A stretch of 64,000 bases of DNA, from NCBI GenBank assembly GCA_029260115.1, contig JAJDDW010000113.1, forward strand, positions 1 to 64,000, written 5' to 3'. A program made the position numbers and the translations under genes. The stretch is from Phycisphaerae bacterium. Lineage in GTDB: Bacteria > Planctomycetota > Phycisphaerae > UBA1845. Below are positions 42,974 to 52,396 of the stretch, in pieces (position 1 is the stretch's first letter; every line of letters starts with the position of its first letter). The notes beneath the pieces are model-generated. The model saw only the letters and a program-made list of their open reading frames with translations. It did not search any database and was not told the origin of the DNA.

Positions 42974-44311
42974 TTACCACGCGCCGCTTCGGGCGAATGA
43001 AAGTGATTTTGTGTTTACGGATTCGATGGTTACGTGTGCGTTGTTGGCTGCGCGGACGGCGAGGGCGGCGGCCCAGAAGCGATCGGCGTGGCTGCCTTCT
43101 TGTCGGGGGGCGGAGATGCGAAAATTGCCGCTGCTGGTCATGGATCGCTCGACACTGTGCCAATCGTTGATGATGGCGTCGCGGTTGGGGATTTTGATGC
43201 GGCTGTTTTCCACCGCAATGCGCAAGTCGCCGGCTAACGACGATTTGATGGACGATGTGAAGGTGACAGGCTCGACGCGATGTTTTCCGAATCGCGTGAG
43301 TAACTCCTCGGCTAATTGCATACCTAATCCTCCGGCGTCTATGCAGCACTTTCTTACACAACGTAGTGAGAGCAGTTCGTGGAGCATGGCTTGTTGTGCA
43401 CGAAAGGGGGCTGCAGAAAGTTCGAATAGTCCCACTGTAGAAAGAACGTCGCCGGTGATCTCTAAGACCCAGACGACGGTGAGATCACGCAGTCGGCCAA
43501 TGTCTACGCCGAGGTAGAGGTCGCCATCGGTGAGGTCGGTGACGTTTTCGGCGGGGTTTAGCTGATGATCGACACAGGCAAGGATTTGGTCGTAGCTTAG
43601 CAGGGCGGTGGCTTCTTCGATGAACTCGCAGAGGAATTCCTGGCGAAAGAGTAGGTCGTCGTTACAGGCTTCACGGAGAGTGACTATGTCGATGTCTAGG
43701 CCCTGCTTGATGGCGTCAGGAAGGGTGAGCAGGTCTGTGGAGAAGCGGGGGTTGTTGCGGAGTTCGTAGAAGAGGTTTCCCTTGCCTTTGGGGGTGGAAG
43801 CGATGTCGAGTTCGCCCTGGCCTCGGAGTAGGGTGGGGAATAGTGCCGCCCAAATGTCACGGTCGTCGCGGTGCATGGCGAATTCGTCGAGCAGGATGTC
43901 TCCGGTGTAGCCTCGGGCAGTTTGGGGGTTGGCGGGCAGGCCTATGATGCGGACGCCGCCGGGTAATATGATTTCGCTGGCGGTGAAGTGCATATCGTTG
44001 AAGTAGTTTGAGCCTTTGAATTGAGTGGCTATTTGTAATACCTGGCAATGCTGACGGGCTTTGAGCATGAGTTCACGGGATTGGCGCATGCCGGCTGAGA
44101 GGAATATTTGGTTTCGTCTGCGGGACAGGCCGCGAATGATGCGGCGGAGAGATTTTGTGAAGCTCTTGCCAGTTTGCCTAGCCCAGCAGTTCCAGCGGAA
44201 GCGGGCGGAAGATTCGATGTCGCGGCGTTGGTAGGGAAGGAGCGGGACGATGGGCTTGGGGCGAGCGGGGTGTTTGGTTGTGGGTTGTTTGCTGGAGGCT
44301 TGTTTTGACAT
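42974..44311 (-). CDS. Phage terminase large subunit (Mu gp28-like)
   Basis: 445 residues from the ATG at 44311. ATPase motor: a Walker-A-like CWARQTGKSF near residues 42-51, and Walker B DILLDEFA near 138-145 with the catalytic Glu. Nuclease domain: LGVDIGRLRDLTVVWV and CIDAGGLGMQLAE with the conserved Asp residues. It packages DNA into the prohead. The small subunit usually found upstream is not visible; the preceding 340 bases contain only repeats. First gene of the single-strand cluster. Confidence 0.9.
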   Translation of the reverse strand: MSKQASSKQPTTKHPARPKPIVPLLPYQRRDIESSARFRWNCWARQTGKSFTKSLRRIIRGLSRRRNQIFLSAGMRQSRELMLKARQHCQVLQIATQFKGSNYFNDMHFTASEIILPGGVRIIGLPANPQTARGYTGDILLDEFAMHRDDRDIWAALFPTLLRGQGELDIASTPKGKGNLFYELRNNPRFSTDLLTLPDAIKQGLDIDIVTLREACNDDLLFRQEFLCEFIEEATALLSYDQILACVDHQLNPAENVTDLTDGDLYLGVDIGRLRDLTVVWVLEITGDVLSTVGLFELSAAPFRAQQAMLHELLSLRCVRKCCIDAGGLGMQLAEELLTRFGKHRVEPVTFTSSIKSSLAGDLRIAVENSRIKIPNRDAIINDWHSVERSMTSSGNFRISAPRQEGSHADRFWAAALAVRAANNAHVTIESVNTKSLSFARSGAW

Positions 44312-44345
44312 GTTTGTTTCGCTTATATGGAGAGAAATGATGCTC

Positions 44346-44358
44346 ACATATAAAGAAC
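44346..44358 (-). promoter_or_regulatory. Module repeat upstream of the terminase gene
   Basis: GTTCTTTATATGT (minus strand), 35 bases before the terminase ATG; identical to the sequence before the protease gene at 41394. Candidate promoter of the module. Confidence 0.5.
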
Positions 44359-44442
44359 GTGGCGGGTGATCTAAGGAGAGGGGGAGATGGATAGCGCGCT
44401 ATGAATTCGAGTTCTGATTGCGTGTTATGGTCATCTAATCAG

Positions 44443-44690
44443 AAGAGGCCGCTTTCTCACCTACGAATTGCATGAACTGATTCATGCCAGTGGGATCAAA
44501 TCCCTCGTCATACCCGCGCAGGCGGGTATCCAGTCTTCGTAACCAACATGCTGCCGTTGGATTCCCGCCTTCGCGAGAATGATGATCAGTAGAATAGTGC
44601 GTTTAGAGACTAAAGTGTGCGACGCTGCTATTATTCTTGCCATTCGTTGTCACGGGCGCGGTTCTGTTTGGAAAAGCCGCATGGTTATGC
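44443..44690. repeat. Split family-C element with an inverted family-A pair inside
   Basis: AAGAGGCCGCTTTCTCAC at 44443 and GGGCGCGGTTCTG...AAAAGCC at 44652-44680 resemble the two halves of the intact family-C element at 6364. Between them lie two family-A palindromes in opposite orientation at 44507-44533 and 44559-44585. This looks like one element inserted in another. The 346-base gap contains no gene. Confidence 0.6.
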
Positions 44691-44693
44691 GTG

Positions 44694-44960
44694 TCAGGAT
44701 TGAGGCACGATCTGATATAACCCTTGGCCAGCGTATTTTAGTCTGCCTTGTTCGACTAGTTTTTCCCAGACGGCTTTGGGGTATTGATGTGGTGGCATAA
44801 TGGCTACGACGCCCGAGGCCTTACCGCCGGACATTGGTCCGTGGCCAAGTTTTGATTCGTCGTCGAGGCGGGTCAGCTTGAGACGCTTTTTGAAGGCCTT
44901 TAGGGCTTTGCGAAGCTCTTCCGGTGTTGGTGATTCTGGGGTTGAATGAGGCTCAGACAT
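44694..44960 (-). CDS. Small conserved planctomycete-type protein
   Basis: 88 residues, no signal peptide. Charged helical N-terminus (PTPEELRKALKAFKKRLKLTRLDDES) followed by a pattern I have seen in other planctomycete genomes: KASGVVAIMPP, then YPKAVWEKLVEQGRLKYAGQGLYQIV. The second part looks like a compact winged-helix-like fold with an aromatic-glycine end. Molecular role unknown. It sits between the phage-like module and the matrixin genes; whether it belongs to either is uncertain. Confidence 0.65.
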   Translation of the reverse strand: MSEPHSTPESPTPEELRKALKAFKKRLKLTRLDDESKLGHGPMSGGKASGVVAIMPPHQYPKAVWEKLVEQGRLKYAGQGLYQIVPQS

Positions 44961-45151
44961 GATTCGTCGCTCCTATAGATGGACCATTACTCAGGTGTGA
45001 GTATACAGGATTGGGTGGCCACGACCAAGGATGATCATACGTCCATGACGAATTGGCAATCCAAGGTACCTCACCACGGTAAGGAGATGCGAAGCTACCG
45101 AAAAAATACCGCCGCTACATGATGATGATTCCATTGCAGTTGGCTGATCGG

Positions 45152-45358
45152 TTATCGTTTGTTAAGTATAGAGCGCAGCGCAATACGTCGTCCTCGCTGC
45201 TTCGGCTTATTGGCCGCGGAACGTAGCTGTGGCGCTTTTTTCTCTGCGGGAGAAAAAATCCCTTTACATTGACGGCAGTAGCGCGACTTTGTAGCGGTTA
45301 CCGCAGAAATAACATGCGGAAACGCACAAAACGGACAATGTACATATAGCGCATCCAT
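45152..45358 (-). CDS. Small zinc-ribbon protein
   Basis: 68 residues from the ATG at 45358, with a GGGGGGA run just upstream. One zinc ribbon: HCPFC (residues 7-11) and YCRQCKGIF (near 26-34), then a basic tail ending RSILNKR. No transmembrane segment. It could bind nucleic acid or act as a metal-dependent adaptor; no evidence decides. Single gene. Confidence 0.6.
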   Translation of the reverse strand: MDALYVHCPFCAFPHVISAVTATKSRYCRQCKGIFSPAEKKAPQLRSAANKPKQRGRRIALRSILNKR

Positions 45359-45476
45359 GATCCCCCCTCTCCCCATCCGCCAGAACTGGCAGACTTACGT
45401 ATCCCCCAAGCCCACGCGCCGCTAACCAATCCCCTACCAGCCAACGACGAATAAATATCTCACCGCGTGAGTTAAC

Positions 45477-46652
45477 CTATTTCCCAACCAGACCAACAAT
45501 GTCTTCTAAAAGCATTGCGGCATCCTGCGTTCCCAGCGACATGATGTCACGAGACAACGGCGCGTTAATGAATTCCTGATCCGCCAAAAACGCATCTGCC
45601 GCTGAGCGGTCATCCATAATCGCGTTGTCATCATCCACATGATTTAAGCCGAGCAAATGACCCGCTTCGTGCGCGGTGACGTTGCCAATAGCTTCGGCTA
45701 GCCCCGCTAGCGATGGTTGAGTCGTAAATATCCGTGGCGAAAAAGACTCTGAAAAAATAATGGCATCGTCACAGAAATCGGCGTTATATAAGTCTACACT
45801 GTCTGCAATGCCAAACATGGTCGCGCTAAAGCCACCCATAAAAATCGTGGCCACTTCCGTCCCCGCAGCTGGCGGATTATCTGAGGTTATTACTTCCACA
45901 TTGAACCGCTCAAAATTCCGCGCTACGGAATCTCGGATTAGCCCTTTTAGCATGTCGGTCTGCCCGCTATACAAATCACTAATTTGATCCGCATCAAAGG
46001 CTGGTATCGTGGTTGGTCCAAGCGGCGCGTCGTTAATGGTGCCACCGGCGAAATTGATCAGTAAAATTTGTGGCACAGCAGCTGGGACGGTAAGCCCGCG
46101 ATCAATAAGAACGTCTGATTGATAGCTACCCGTGCCCTGACCGCTACCTGCGAAGGCCGAATTCGTCACAGCTAAGTAAAAAGCGTCACTATCCCGGCGA
46201 ACGATCCACTTCACGATCGAATCGAAATTCGTACCGCTCACATCGTCGTTGATATACACCACCCGCGACGCGCTATCGAACAGGGCTACCGACACATCCA
46301 ACGCGGAATTAGGTGTGGTCGTATTGATAGTGATTTGATCACCCGCACTGAGCGGGCCTAGCAGATACACATCAAGGTCACCTTTTTGTGCCACCGTGCC
46401 CTGCAATGCCGCGACGTCGCTACTATCAAAAACTGCGACGATCGCATCCGTGAAGGTGTCGTTGGGCTCGTCAGATGTTTTCCCTAGACTACTCGTAGCC
46501 ATATTATCGCGATTACCATCGGTGACGGTTCCGTTTGTCCCACCACCAGTGATAGCCCCTGTGCCCGTACCGCAGCCTACAAGGCTTGCTGTGAGCAGCG
46601 AAACGGTTAGGAGTCGATACAAATTGTGTGTTGTCATGCGATCGTGAATCAC
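45477..46652 (-). CDS. Matrixin-like metalloprotease lipoprotein with PPC-type domain
   Basis: 391 residues from the GTG at 46652, nine bases after GAGGA; an internal ATG at 46637 is possible. The lipobox is LTASLVGCG. After a Gly/Thr-rich linker comes a pre-peptidase C-terminal-like beta domain (EPNDTFTDAIVAVFDSSDVAALQGTVAQKGDLDVYLLG). The catalytic domain has HEAGHLLGLNHVDDDNAIMDD, a full HExxHxxGxxH zinc site plus a Met-turn-like IMDD. Closely similar in layout to the next gene, with which it forms a tandem pair. Probably an extracellular or periplasmic protease. Confidence 0.85.
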   Translation of the reverse strand: MIHDRMTTHNLYRLLTVSLLTASLVGCGTGTGAITGGGTNGTVTDGNRDNMATSSLGKTSDEPNDTFTDAIVAVFDSSDVAALQGTVAQKGDLDVYLLGPLSAGDQITINTTTPNSALDVSVALFDSASRVVYINDDVSGTNFDSIVKWIVRRDSDAFYLAVTNSAFAGSGQGTGSYQSDVLIDRGLTVPAAVPQILLINFAGGTINDAPLGPTTIPAFDADQISDLYSGQTDMLKGLIRDSVARNFERFNVEVITSDNPPAAGTEVATIFMGGFSATMFGIADSVDLYNADFCDDAIIFSESFSPRIFTTQPSLAGLAEAIGNVTAHEAGHLLGLNHVDDDNAIMDDRSAADAFLADQEFINAPLSRDIMSLGTQDAAMLLEDIVGLVGK

Positions 46653-46771
46653 GTCAGTGTTTCCTCTTGGCTTTATATCCAAATGGCAGGTGGCCATTCA
46701 AGTCAATGTTAGATTGACCACAGAAAAACCGCTACACGTGAAAATCCTTCCAGGTAAAGGTCATCCTTGCT

Positions 46772-48046
46772 TTACGGATGGTCACCCAAACCACAGCTAC
46801 TCAACATAAAGCCGCTACGTGCAGCCAAATCATTTTTCTTAGCCGCCCGCACTTTAGCGCCGGGGAACAATGGCTTCGGAGAAAAGTCTAACTCAATGTC
46901 TCCGCCAACACTATCGAATAGTAACATCACCGCATCTTGCATACCCACCGGGAACACGTCCGGGTATATCAAAGATTGGGTGAACGTCTGGTCCGTGATA
47001 AGCTGATTCAAACTCGCGGTTACATCCATAATACCCAATGGGTCTGAGGTATGTACAAGTCCCAACAAGTGTCCGATTTCGTGACTGGTAACATTGGCCA
47101 GTGCCTGGGCCATCTGATCGACGCTTGGCTCCAACGCACCAAACACCGCGAAGGTATCTGTAAAGACAATGGCTACCTGCCCCTTGGTCGAATTGTATTC
47201 GTCGACCCCCTCAGCTACGCCCAGCAATCCAGGGTCAAATGAGCCAAAGAACACCCGTGTCATGGACGAATCAAAGCTAGCGCCTTCGCTGGTGGACAAA
47301 ATGGTGACGTTAAAGTCGGCGAAATCCTCTCGAACCATTTGTACCAAGGCTTGGATTACATCGTCAGTTTGACCTGCAAAACTCGCGTCAACTTGCGAGG
47401 CATCGAAGGGCGGAACATCCACCGCGGGGCGTGTGCTAATGCGCACATTGCTGCCACCGCTAAAGACGAGAAGAATCGTGTCTTGCGAAGTAGCCGCCGG
47501 TGTCGCGTTTGCCTGAATGCTAGCGACGAGTCCGTACTCGCCACTTGCGCTATACCCAGGCGTGGCTGATACCGCGACATAGTAGGCGTTGGACGCCCGC
47601 CGCGCGATTATATCGAGGAATGGTTGTTGCGTACCGAGATACACATTGCGATGATCGTTGACCAACAGCGAAGCCCCTTGCTCATCGAACAGGGCGATTG
47701 CGCCGTTGAGCGATTCTTCGGTGGTCATATCAACAATGATTCGATCACCGGCCTCCACAGGCCCGAGGTTGTATAGGTCTACATCGTTGGAACTGTTAAT
47801 CGTTCCACGGATGACCAGCGATGTTTCGGGAATGGATATAAGCTCCGCCGTCTGAAAGGCGTCGTTCGTATCCGTTTCGAAGAAAGTGTCTCCACCACTA
47901 TCGTCCAGCGCCGCTAGACTTAGTGTCGGTCGGGTAGTGCGCGAGCTACCCAACCCAGGAATTACCCCACAACCTGCGATTACTAGCACACCTAACATAG
48001 CAGACCAACGGCCCGCGCTTACAGAAATTCGTTTTTGGACCAGCAC
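46772..48046 (-). CDS. Matrixin-like metalloprotease lipoprotein with PPC-type domain (paralogue)
   Basis: 424 residues from the GTG at 48046, with AGGGGA upstream. Lipobox LVIAGCG. The beta domain (DTNDAFQTAELISIPETSLVIRGTINSSNDVDLYNLG) and catalytic domain with HEIGHLLGLVHTSDPLGIMD repeat the order seen in the downstream gene. The C-terminal extension (PKPLFPGAKVRAAKKNDLAARSGFM) is unique to this copy. The pair is separated by 120 bases and probably arose by duplication. Substrate unknown. Confidence 0.85.
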   Translation of the reverse strand: MLVQKRISVSAGRWSAMLGVLVIAGCGVIPGLGSSRTTRPTLSLAALDDSGGDTFFETDTNDAFQTAELISIPETSLVIRGTINSSNDVDLYNLGPVEAGDRIIVDMTTEESLNGAIALFDEQGASLLVNDHRNVYLGTQQPFLDIIARRASNAYYVAVSATPGYSASGEYGLVASIQANATPAATSQDTILLVFSGGSNVRISTRPAVDVPPFDASQVDASFAGQTDDVIQALVQMVREDFADFNVTILSTSEGASFDSSMTRVFFGSFDPGLLGVAEGVDEYNSTKGQVAIVFTDTFAVFGALEPSVDQMAQALANVTSHEIGHLLGLVHTSDPLGIMDVTASLNQLITDQTFTQSLIYPDVFPVGMQDAVMLLFDSVGGDIELDFSPKPLFPGAKVRAAKKNDLAARSGFMLSSCGLGDHP

Positions 48047-48395
48047 AGTTCTTCCCCTTAGGCGATATGCGAGTAGATACTTTCCCCCTGCCGATTCGCA
48101 TGACCGGTTCCTCCCACATAGGAGCTACGCAAACCGCGCAGGCTGGCCAGCACGCGTACAACGATAAATCGTCGCAATCCCCGTTGGCCAACCCCGCAGT
48201 CCGCTGTGCTTCGTCCCTCTCCAATGCGAATGTACGATACGCCCAGGCGCTAAGCGGCTAAGCAAGTGATCGGGCGCAGAAAAACTCTTAACGGGATTTG
48301 TTAGCTGGGATACAGGCCCAAAATGGGTTGAACTTTAGGACGTTTTGATGAAAATAGTGCGTCCGAAAAATACCTAGCTATAATCCCAAGCACTT
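48047..48395. other. Divergent intergenic region, no gene
   Basis: About 350 bases between the GTG of the protease gene (minus strand) and addA (plus strand). Should carry two divergent promoters; none could be identified by eye, nor any repeat element. Confidence 0.4.
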
Positions 48396-51300
48396 ATGAC
48401 AACGATTCCGTTCACCACTGAGCAGCAGCAGGCCATTGATGCGGCCGGCTGTAGTGTTATTGTTTCCGCCGCAGCAGGTTCCGGTAAGACAGCTGTTCTT
48501 GCTCAGCGATGCGCATATTTGGTGTGCGATGCCCCGCCTCAACATCGCTGTGATATAGACCATCTTCTCGTACTCACGTTTACAGATGCCGCCGCTACAG
48601 AGATGAGATCGCGCATCGTGGCCGCCCTTCGAGAGCGACTGGGGAAGACGCCTAACGATCGCCGGCTGCGTGAGCAAATTTCCCTAGCAGGCGCGGCCCA
48701 CATCTCAACAATACACGCCTTTTGCCAGTGGCTGATCCGCAGATGGTTCAGCGAGCTAGGTTTGGACCCCGCCGCGACTTTACTCGACGGGGACGAGGCT
48801 AATTTGCTGCGGCGAGAAGTGCTACATGATCTCTTTTCTTCGCTATACGAACGAGCGAATTCATCACCTAGCAATTCGGACAAGAACGCAATCAGTGACA
48901 CATTCGATGAGGTGGCTGCGGCGGATAAGTTGAGTTTGGGCTTTATCGATCTCGTAGACGTCTATGGGTTGGGACAGGATGCGCCGATCGGTTCGCTCAT
49001 ACTCGGACTATCTAATTTTCTCTCGTCGCTTCCGAATCCAGAAGCCTGGCTAACGGAGGCGGAATCGGTCCAAATTCAGGCACCGGAAAAAATTGTTTTG
49101 CGTCTGGCGGAAGCGCTGGACGGCGAGATGCAGCGACAAGCTGAACATGCACTTCAACTAGCGACTCGCATAGAAGAGGGAGACGAAATCGGTCTTCCCT
49201 ATGCGGATGCGATTCGCGCATACGCTAAACAGCTCCAGGATTGGTCAACGCAGTTGTCGAGCTGTATAGCCGAGTCGCCAGCGTCCCTAGAAACGAGGCT
49301 TGAGCGTGTTGACATCTTGCGCGGTGACATTGATGCCTATGAATTATTGAAGGTCTCCATCAGGTTAGCGAAGGATGCGGATCCAGAATTGCGCCAAGCT
49401 CGTGATAATGCGAGCAAGCTGTATTCGTCGGTAAAAAAAGACTTATTCGCCAAGCGTATCCAATCGCGCTACTGCTTGTTCTCTGTAGCCGAGTGGATGG
49501 ACGGCTTAGCCCAAACCGGGCCACACGTATCTACAATCACCGGTATGACGCGGGCATTTCTTGAGGCCTACGCTGCCAGAAAAAAACAAGACGCACTACT
49601 AGACTTCTCCGACCTGGAGCGATTTGCCTTTGAGCTGCTGGTGCGCGAGGGGGACGTCGAAAACCCATCGGATATTGCGATTGAATTGCAAAAGCGATTC
49701 GCCCACGTACTTGTTGACGAGTTTCAAGACATCAACCCCATCCAGCAGACCATCCTCAAATTAATTAGTCGAGAGTCCAATGCCGACCTTAATGACAATC
49801 TATTTACCGTAGGAGATGTCAAACAAAGCATCTACCGATTCCGCTTAGCGGAGCCAGCGCTGTTTACTCAGCGGTTGCAAAATTTTCGCGACGCCACAGA
49901 CCAACGACAGGCTATCGATTTACAAAAAAACTTCCGCAGCAGAGCCGAAGTCATCGACGCGGTGAATCTTATTTTTCGGTCCCTCATGCCAGCCCGAGTA
50001 AACAGCATCGTATACGACGATCGCGCAGCCCTTCGCCTGGGCAGGGAGGTGCCTCAAACCACCAGGCAACCTGCGGAAATCCACCTGCTACAGCGGAAAT
50101 TTTCGCAGGAAGATAGCCAAGAAGAATCGCCGGTCATTGATTATCGAAGTTCCCAATACTGGTCGTACGCGGCCCGGGAAGCTTACGTAATCGGATCGCG
50201 CATTCAATCGCTGATAGAAGCCGGGACCATTCAACCGGACGGCGAAGCGCTTACCTACAAGCATATAGCCATCTTACTGCGGGCGGCCCGGGTGAATGGT
50301 CAACAGATGGCTTCCATGCTCACAACGATGGGCATCCCCGCCTACGCCGCAGCCGGGGGTTCGTTAATGGACGTGGTAGAGGTGCGCGACGTGTTAGCTG
50401 CCCTGCGGGTATTGGATAATTTTCAACAAGACATCCCTCTAGCCGCGGTGATGCGTAGCGGCATATTCGGCGAAAAATTCAACGCGGACGATCTTCTATC
50501 ACTGCGAAATCTGAATCGAAGCATCCCCTTCCATGCCTGCGTGCGGGCTTACGGAGAAAATGGCACGGACATGGCACTGCAGCTGCGCGTGGCATCGTTA
50601 TTGGCTCGCATGGAAAAATTTCGCCGGGCCATGCGTCAGCGCGCGACGGCTGACGTATTGTGGGAACTGTTCGAGCAGTTTGGCTTTCTCGCGTATGTGG
50701 GAGGCCGACCTAATGGGCGACAGCGGCGGGCGAATTTGCTCAAGCTCCATCGTCTCACCCAAGAGTTCGGCGGATTTCGACGGCAGGGATTGCACCGATT
50801 CATTCGATATGTCGATTCGCTAACCGAAGCTGAGCGCGAGGTGTCAATCGCATCCACGAGCGGCGAAAGCGAAAACGTCGTACAAATCATGACCATTCAT
50901 CAAAGTAAAGGGCTGGAATTTCCAGTCGTTTTCCTTGCTGGTTTGGGTACAAAATTCAATCTCGGTGATCGTCAAGGCCGCATGATCTACGATCGGGTAG
51001 CCAAGCTAGGCCTGAATGCGATCGACAGAGAAAAAATGATCGAATACCCCTCAGCCGCCCATCGATTGGTGGTAGACGAAATTGAACGCAACGCCCGCGA
51101 CGAGGAAGCACGCATTCTATACGTGGCTATGACAAGAGCACGAGATAAACTTGTCCTGGTAGGTTCAACCAACGAAGTAGAAGCATGGTCGAGTCTTACG
51201 TCGCGCACGGCGCAGTCGCCACCACCTTCGCAACACGCGCTCACCACCGCATCCACGCCCTTAGATTGGCTATATCCGACGCTGGCAGCAGCGCCTTTGG

Positions 51301-52232
51301 ATGCGGTCGCTGCGAACGATAAAAATCCGGGGACATTGTTCACGCTGCGAACCTATCTCACCCAAGAGATGCTCACCTGGCAGGCACAAACTCAACCGAC
51401 GGATGATGAGTCCGCCACACTTCAAGCGGTTGCGAATCTAGAACCAGTTTCAACCGGTGAAACTATCGCATCGGAAGACGCCAAAACCGAAGACCTCTTG
51501 CAGCGATTTGATCGTCAATATCCGTTCCTAGCCGCGACTTCTATCCGGGCGGCCATTGGCGCTAGCGAAGTAAAAAGATATTTCGACGATACCCGTGATC
51601 CGCTAGATGAACCGGGCGAAGCTATCGGTTCACCGAGCGATAACAAGAAAAAGGTGAGCTTTGTCATTCCAACAGCTCACGCGAACGCGGACGATACTAT
51701 AGACGCACCCGCACAGCGTGGCATTATCAATCACCGGGTATTGCAACATCTGGACTTCGAGCAAACGCGAGACGAAGCTGGCGTAAGAGAAGAAATTCTC
51801 CGACTCAGTCAATCGCAGCTACTCAGTCAGGAGGAAGCATCGCTGGTAGAAGTGGAGGCTATCGCGTGGTTTTTGACGACACCGATCGCGGAAAAAATCC
51901 GTCGAATAGGTCAGGCATTCCGCCGGGAATTCCATTTTATCTGCACAGAGCCTCTCGACTGGTTTGACGCTACCCAAGAAGTTCAATCGGGAGACACCGT
52001 ACTCGTGCGCGGTATTGTGGACGGCGTCTTACCTGAAGATCAAACCGTCGAAATCATCGACTACAAGACGGACCGCGTCTCATCCGACGATGTCGCTACG
52101 CGGGCCTTAAACTATCGACCACAAATGATGCTGTACGCCCGAGCCATCGAACAACTTTGGAAAAAGCCGGTAAGCCAATGCTCGCTCGTCTTCCTAACGC
52201 CAAGAAAAATCGAGGTACTCACAGACTTATGA
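48396..52232 (+). CDS. addA: ATP-dependent helicase/nuclease subunit A (AddA-like, UvrD superfamily)
   Basis: 1278 residues. Walker A SAAAGSGKTAVL near residue 30, motif II LVDEFQDIN near residue 445, motif III FTVGDVKQSIYRFR, and motif V/VI MTIHQSKGLEFPVVFLAG and YVAMTRARDKLVLVG place it in the AddA/RecB group of SF1 helicases. The C-terminal PD-(D/E)xK nuclease shows GIVDGVLP and IIDYKTDRV near residues 1210-1230. It processes double-strand breaks for recombination. AddB, which normally accompanies it, is not in the window. The start at 48396 has no strong ribosome site. Confidence 0.92.
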   Translation: MTTIPFTTEQQQAIDAAGCSVIVSAAAGSGKTAVLAQRCAYLVCDAPPQHRCDIDHLLVLTFTDAAATEMRSRIVAALRERLGKTPNDRRLREQISLAGAAHISTIHAFCQWLIRRWFSELGLDPAATLLDGDEANLLRREVLHDLFSSLYERANSSPSNSDKNAISDTFDEVAAADKLSLGFIDLVDVYGLGQDAPIGSLILGLSNFLSSLPNPEAWLTEAESVQIQAPEKIVLRLAEALDGEMQRQAEHALQLATRIEEGDEIGLPYADAIRAYAKQLQDWSTQLSSCIAESPASLETRLERVDILRGDIDAYELLKVSIRLAKDADPELRQARDNASKLYSSVKKDLFAKRIQSRYCLFSVAEWMDGLAQTGPHVSTITGMTRAFLEAYAARKKQDALLDFSDLERFAFELLVREGDVENPSDIAIELQKRFAHVLVDEFQDINPIQQTILKLISRESNADLNDNLFTVGDVKQSIYRFRLAEPALFTQRLQNFRDATDQRQAIDLQKNFRSRAEVIDAVNLIFRSLMPARVNSIVYDDRAALRLGREVPQTTRQPAEIHLLQRKFSQEDSQEESPVIDYRSSQYWSYAAREAYVIGSRIQSLIEAGTIQPDGEALTYKHIAILLRAARVNGQQMASMLTTMGIPAYAAAGGSLMDVVEVRDVLAALRVLDNFQQDIPLAAVMRSGIFGEKFNADDLLSLRNLNRSIPFHACVRAYGENGTDMALQLRVASLLARMEKFRRAMRQRATADVLWELFEQFGFLAYVGGRPNGRQRRANLLKLHRLTQEFGGFRRQGLHRFIRYVDSLTEAEREVSIASTSGESENVVQIMTIHQSKGLEFPVVFLAGLGTKFNLGDRQGRMIYDRVAKLGLNAIDREKMIEYPSAAHRLVVDEIERNARDEEARILYVAMTRARDKLVLVGSTNEVEAWSSLTSRTAQSPPPSQHALTTASTPLDWLYPTLAAAPLDAVAANDKNPGTLFTLRTYLTQEMLTWQAQTQPTDDESATLQAVANLEPVSTGETIASEDAKTEDLLQRFDRQYPFLAATSIRAAIGASEVKRYFDDTRDPLDEPGEAIGSPSDNKKKVSFVIPTAHANADDTIDAPAQRGIINHRVLQHLDFEQTRDEAGVREEILRLSQSQLLSQEEASLVEVEAIAWFLTTPIAEKIRRIGQAFRREFHFICTEPLDWFDATQEVQSGDTVLVRGIVDGVLPEDQTVEIIDYKTDRVSSDDVATRALNYRPQMMLYARAIEQLWKKPVSQCSLVFLTPRKIEVLTDL

Positions 52233-52249
52233 TCGACACCAGCAGTCGG

Positions 52250-52291
52250 GTGTCCCATTCCTCGGGTACTGCCGAAGGCTGGGGGAAGAAC
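52250..52291. repeat. Dispersed palindrome, family D copy 3
   Basis: GTGTCCCATTCCTCGGGTAC, then GCCGAAGG and GGGGGAAGAAC, after the addA stop codon; opposite orientation to copies 1 and 2, same as copy 4 at 62965. Confidence 0.6.
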
Positions 52292-52396
52292 AATCGAGAA
52301 TGAGTTGTCCTAAGCCCCTTGTCGTGGTACGTACCGTGTAGGAAAATAAGCCGTAGTCAGCAGGTAACATTAGCCCTTAATGCCCGACGTAAGAAT

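Noticed and set aside
42753-43361. 202-codon minus-strand ORF over the terminase 3' end
   Set aside because: Arg/His-rich, an out-of-frame shadow of the terminase gene and repeats.
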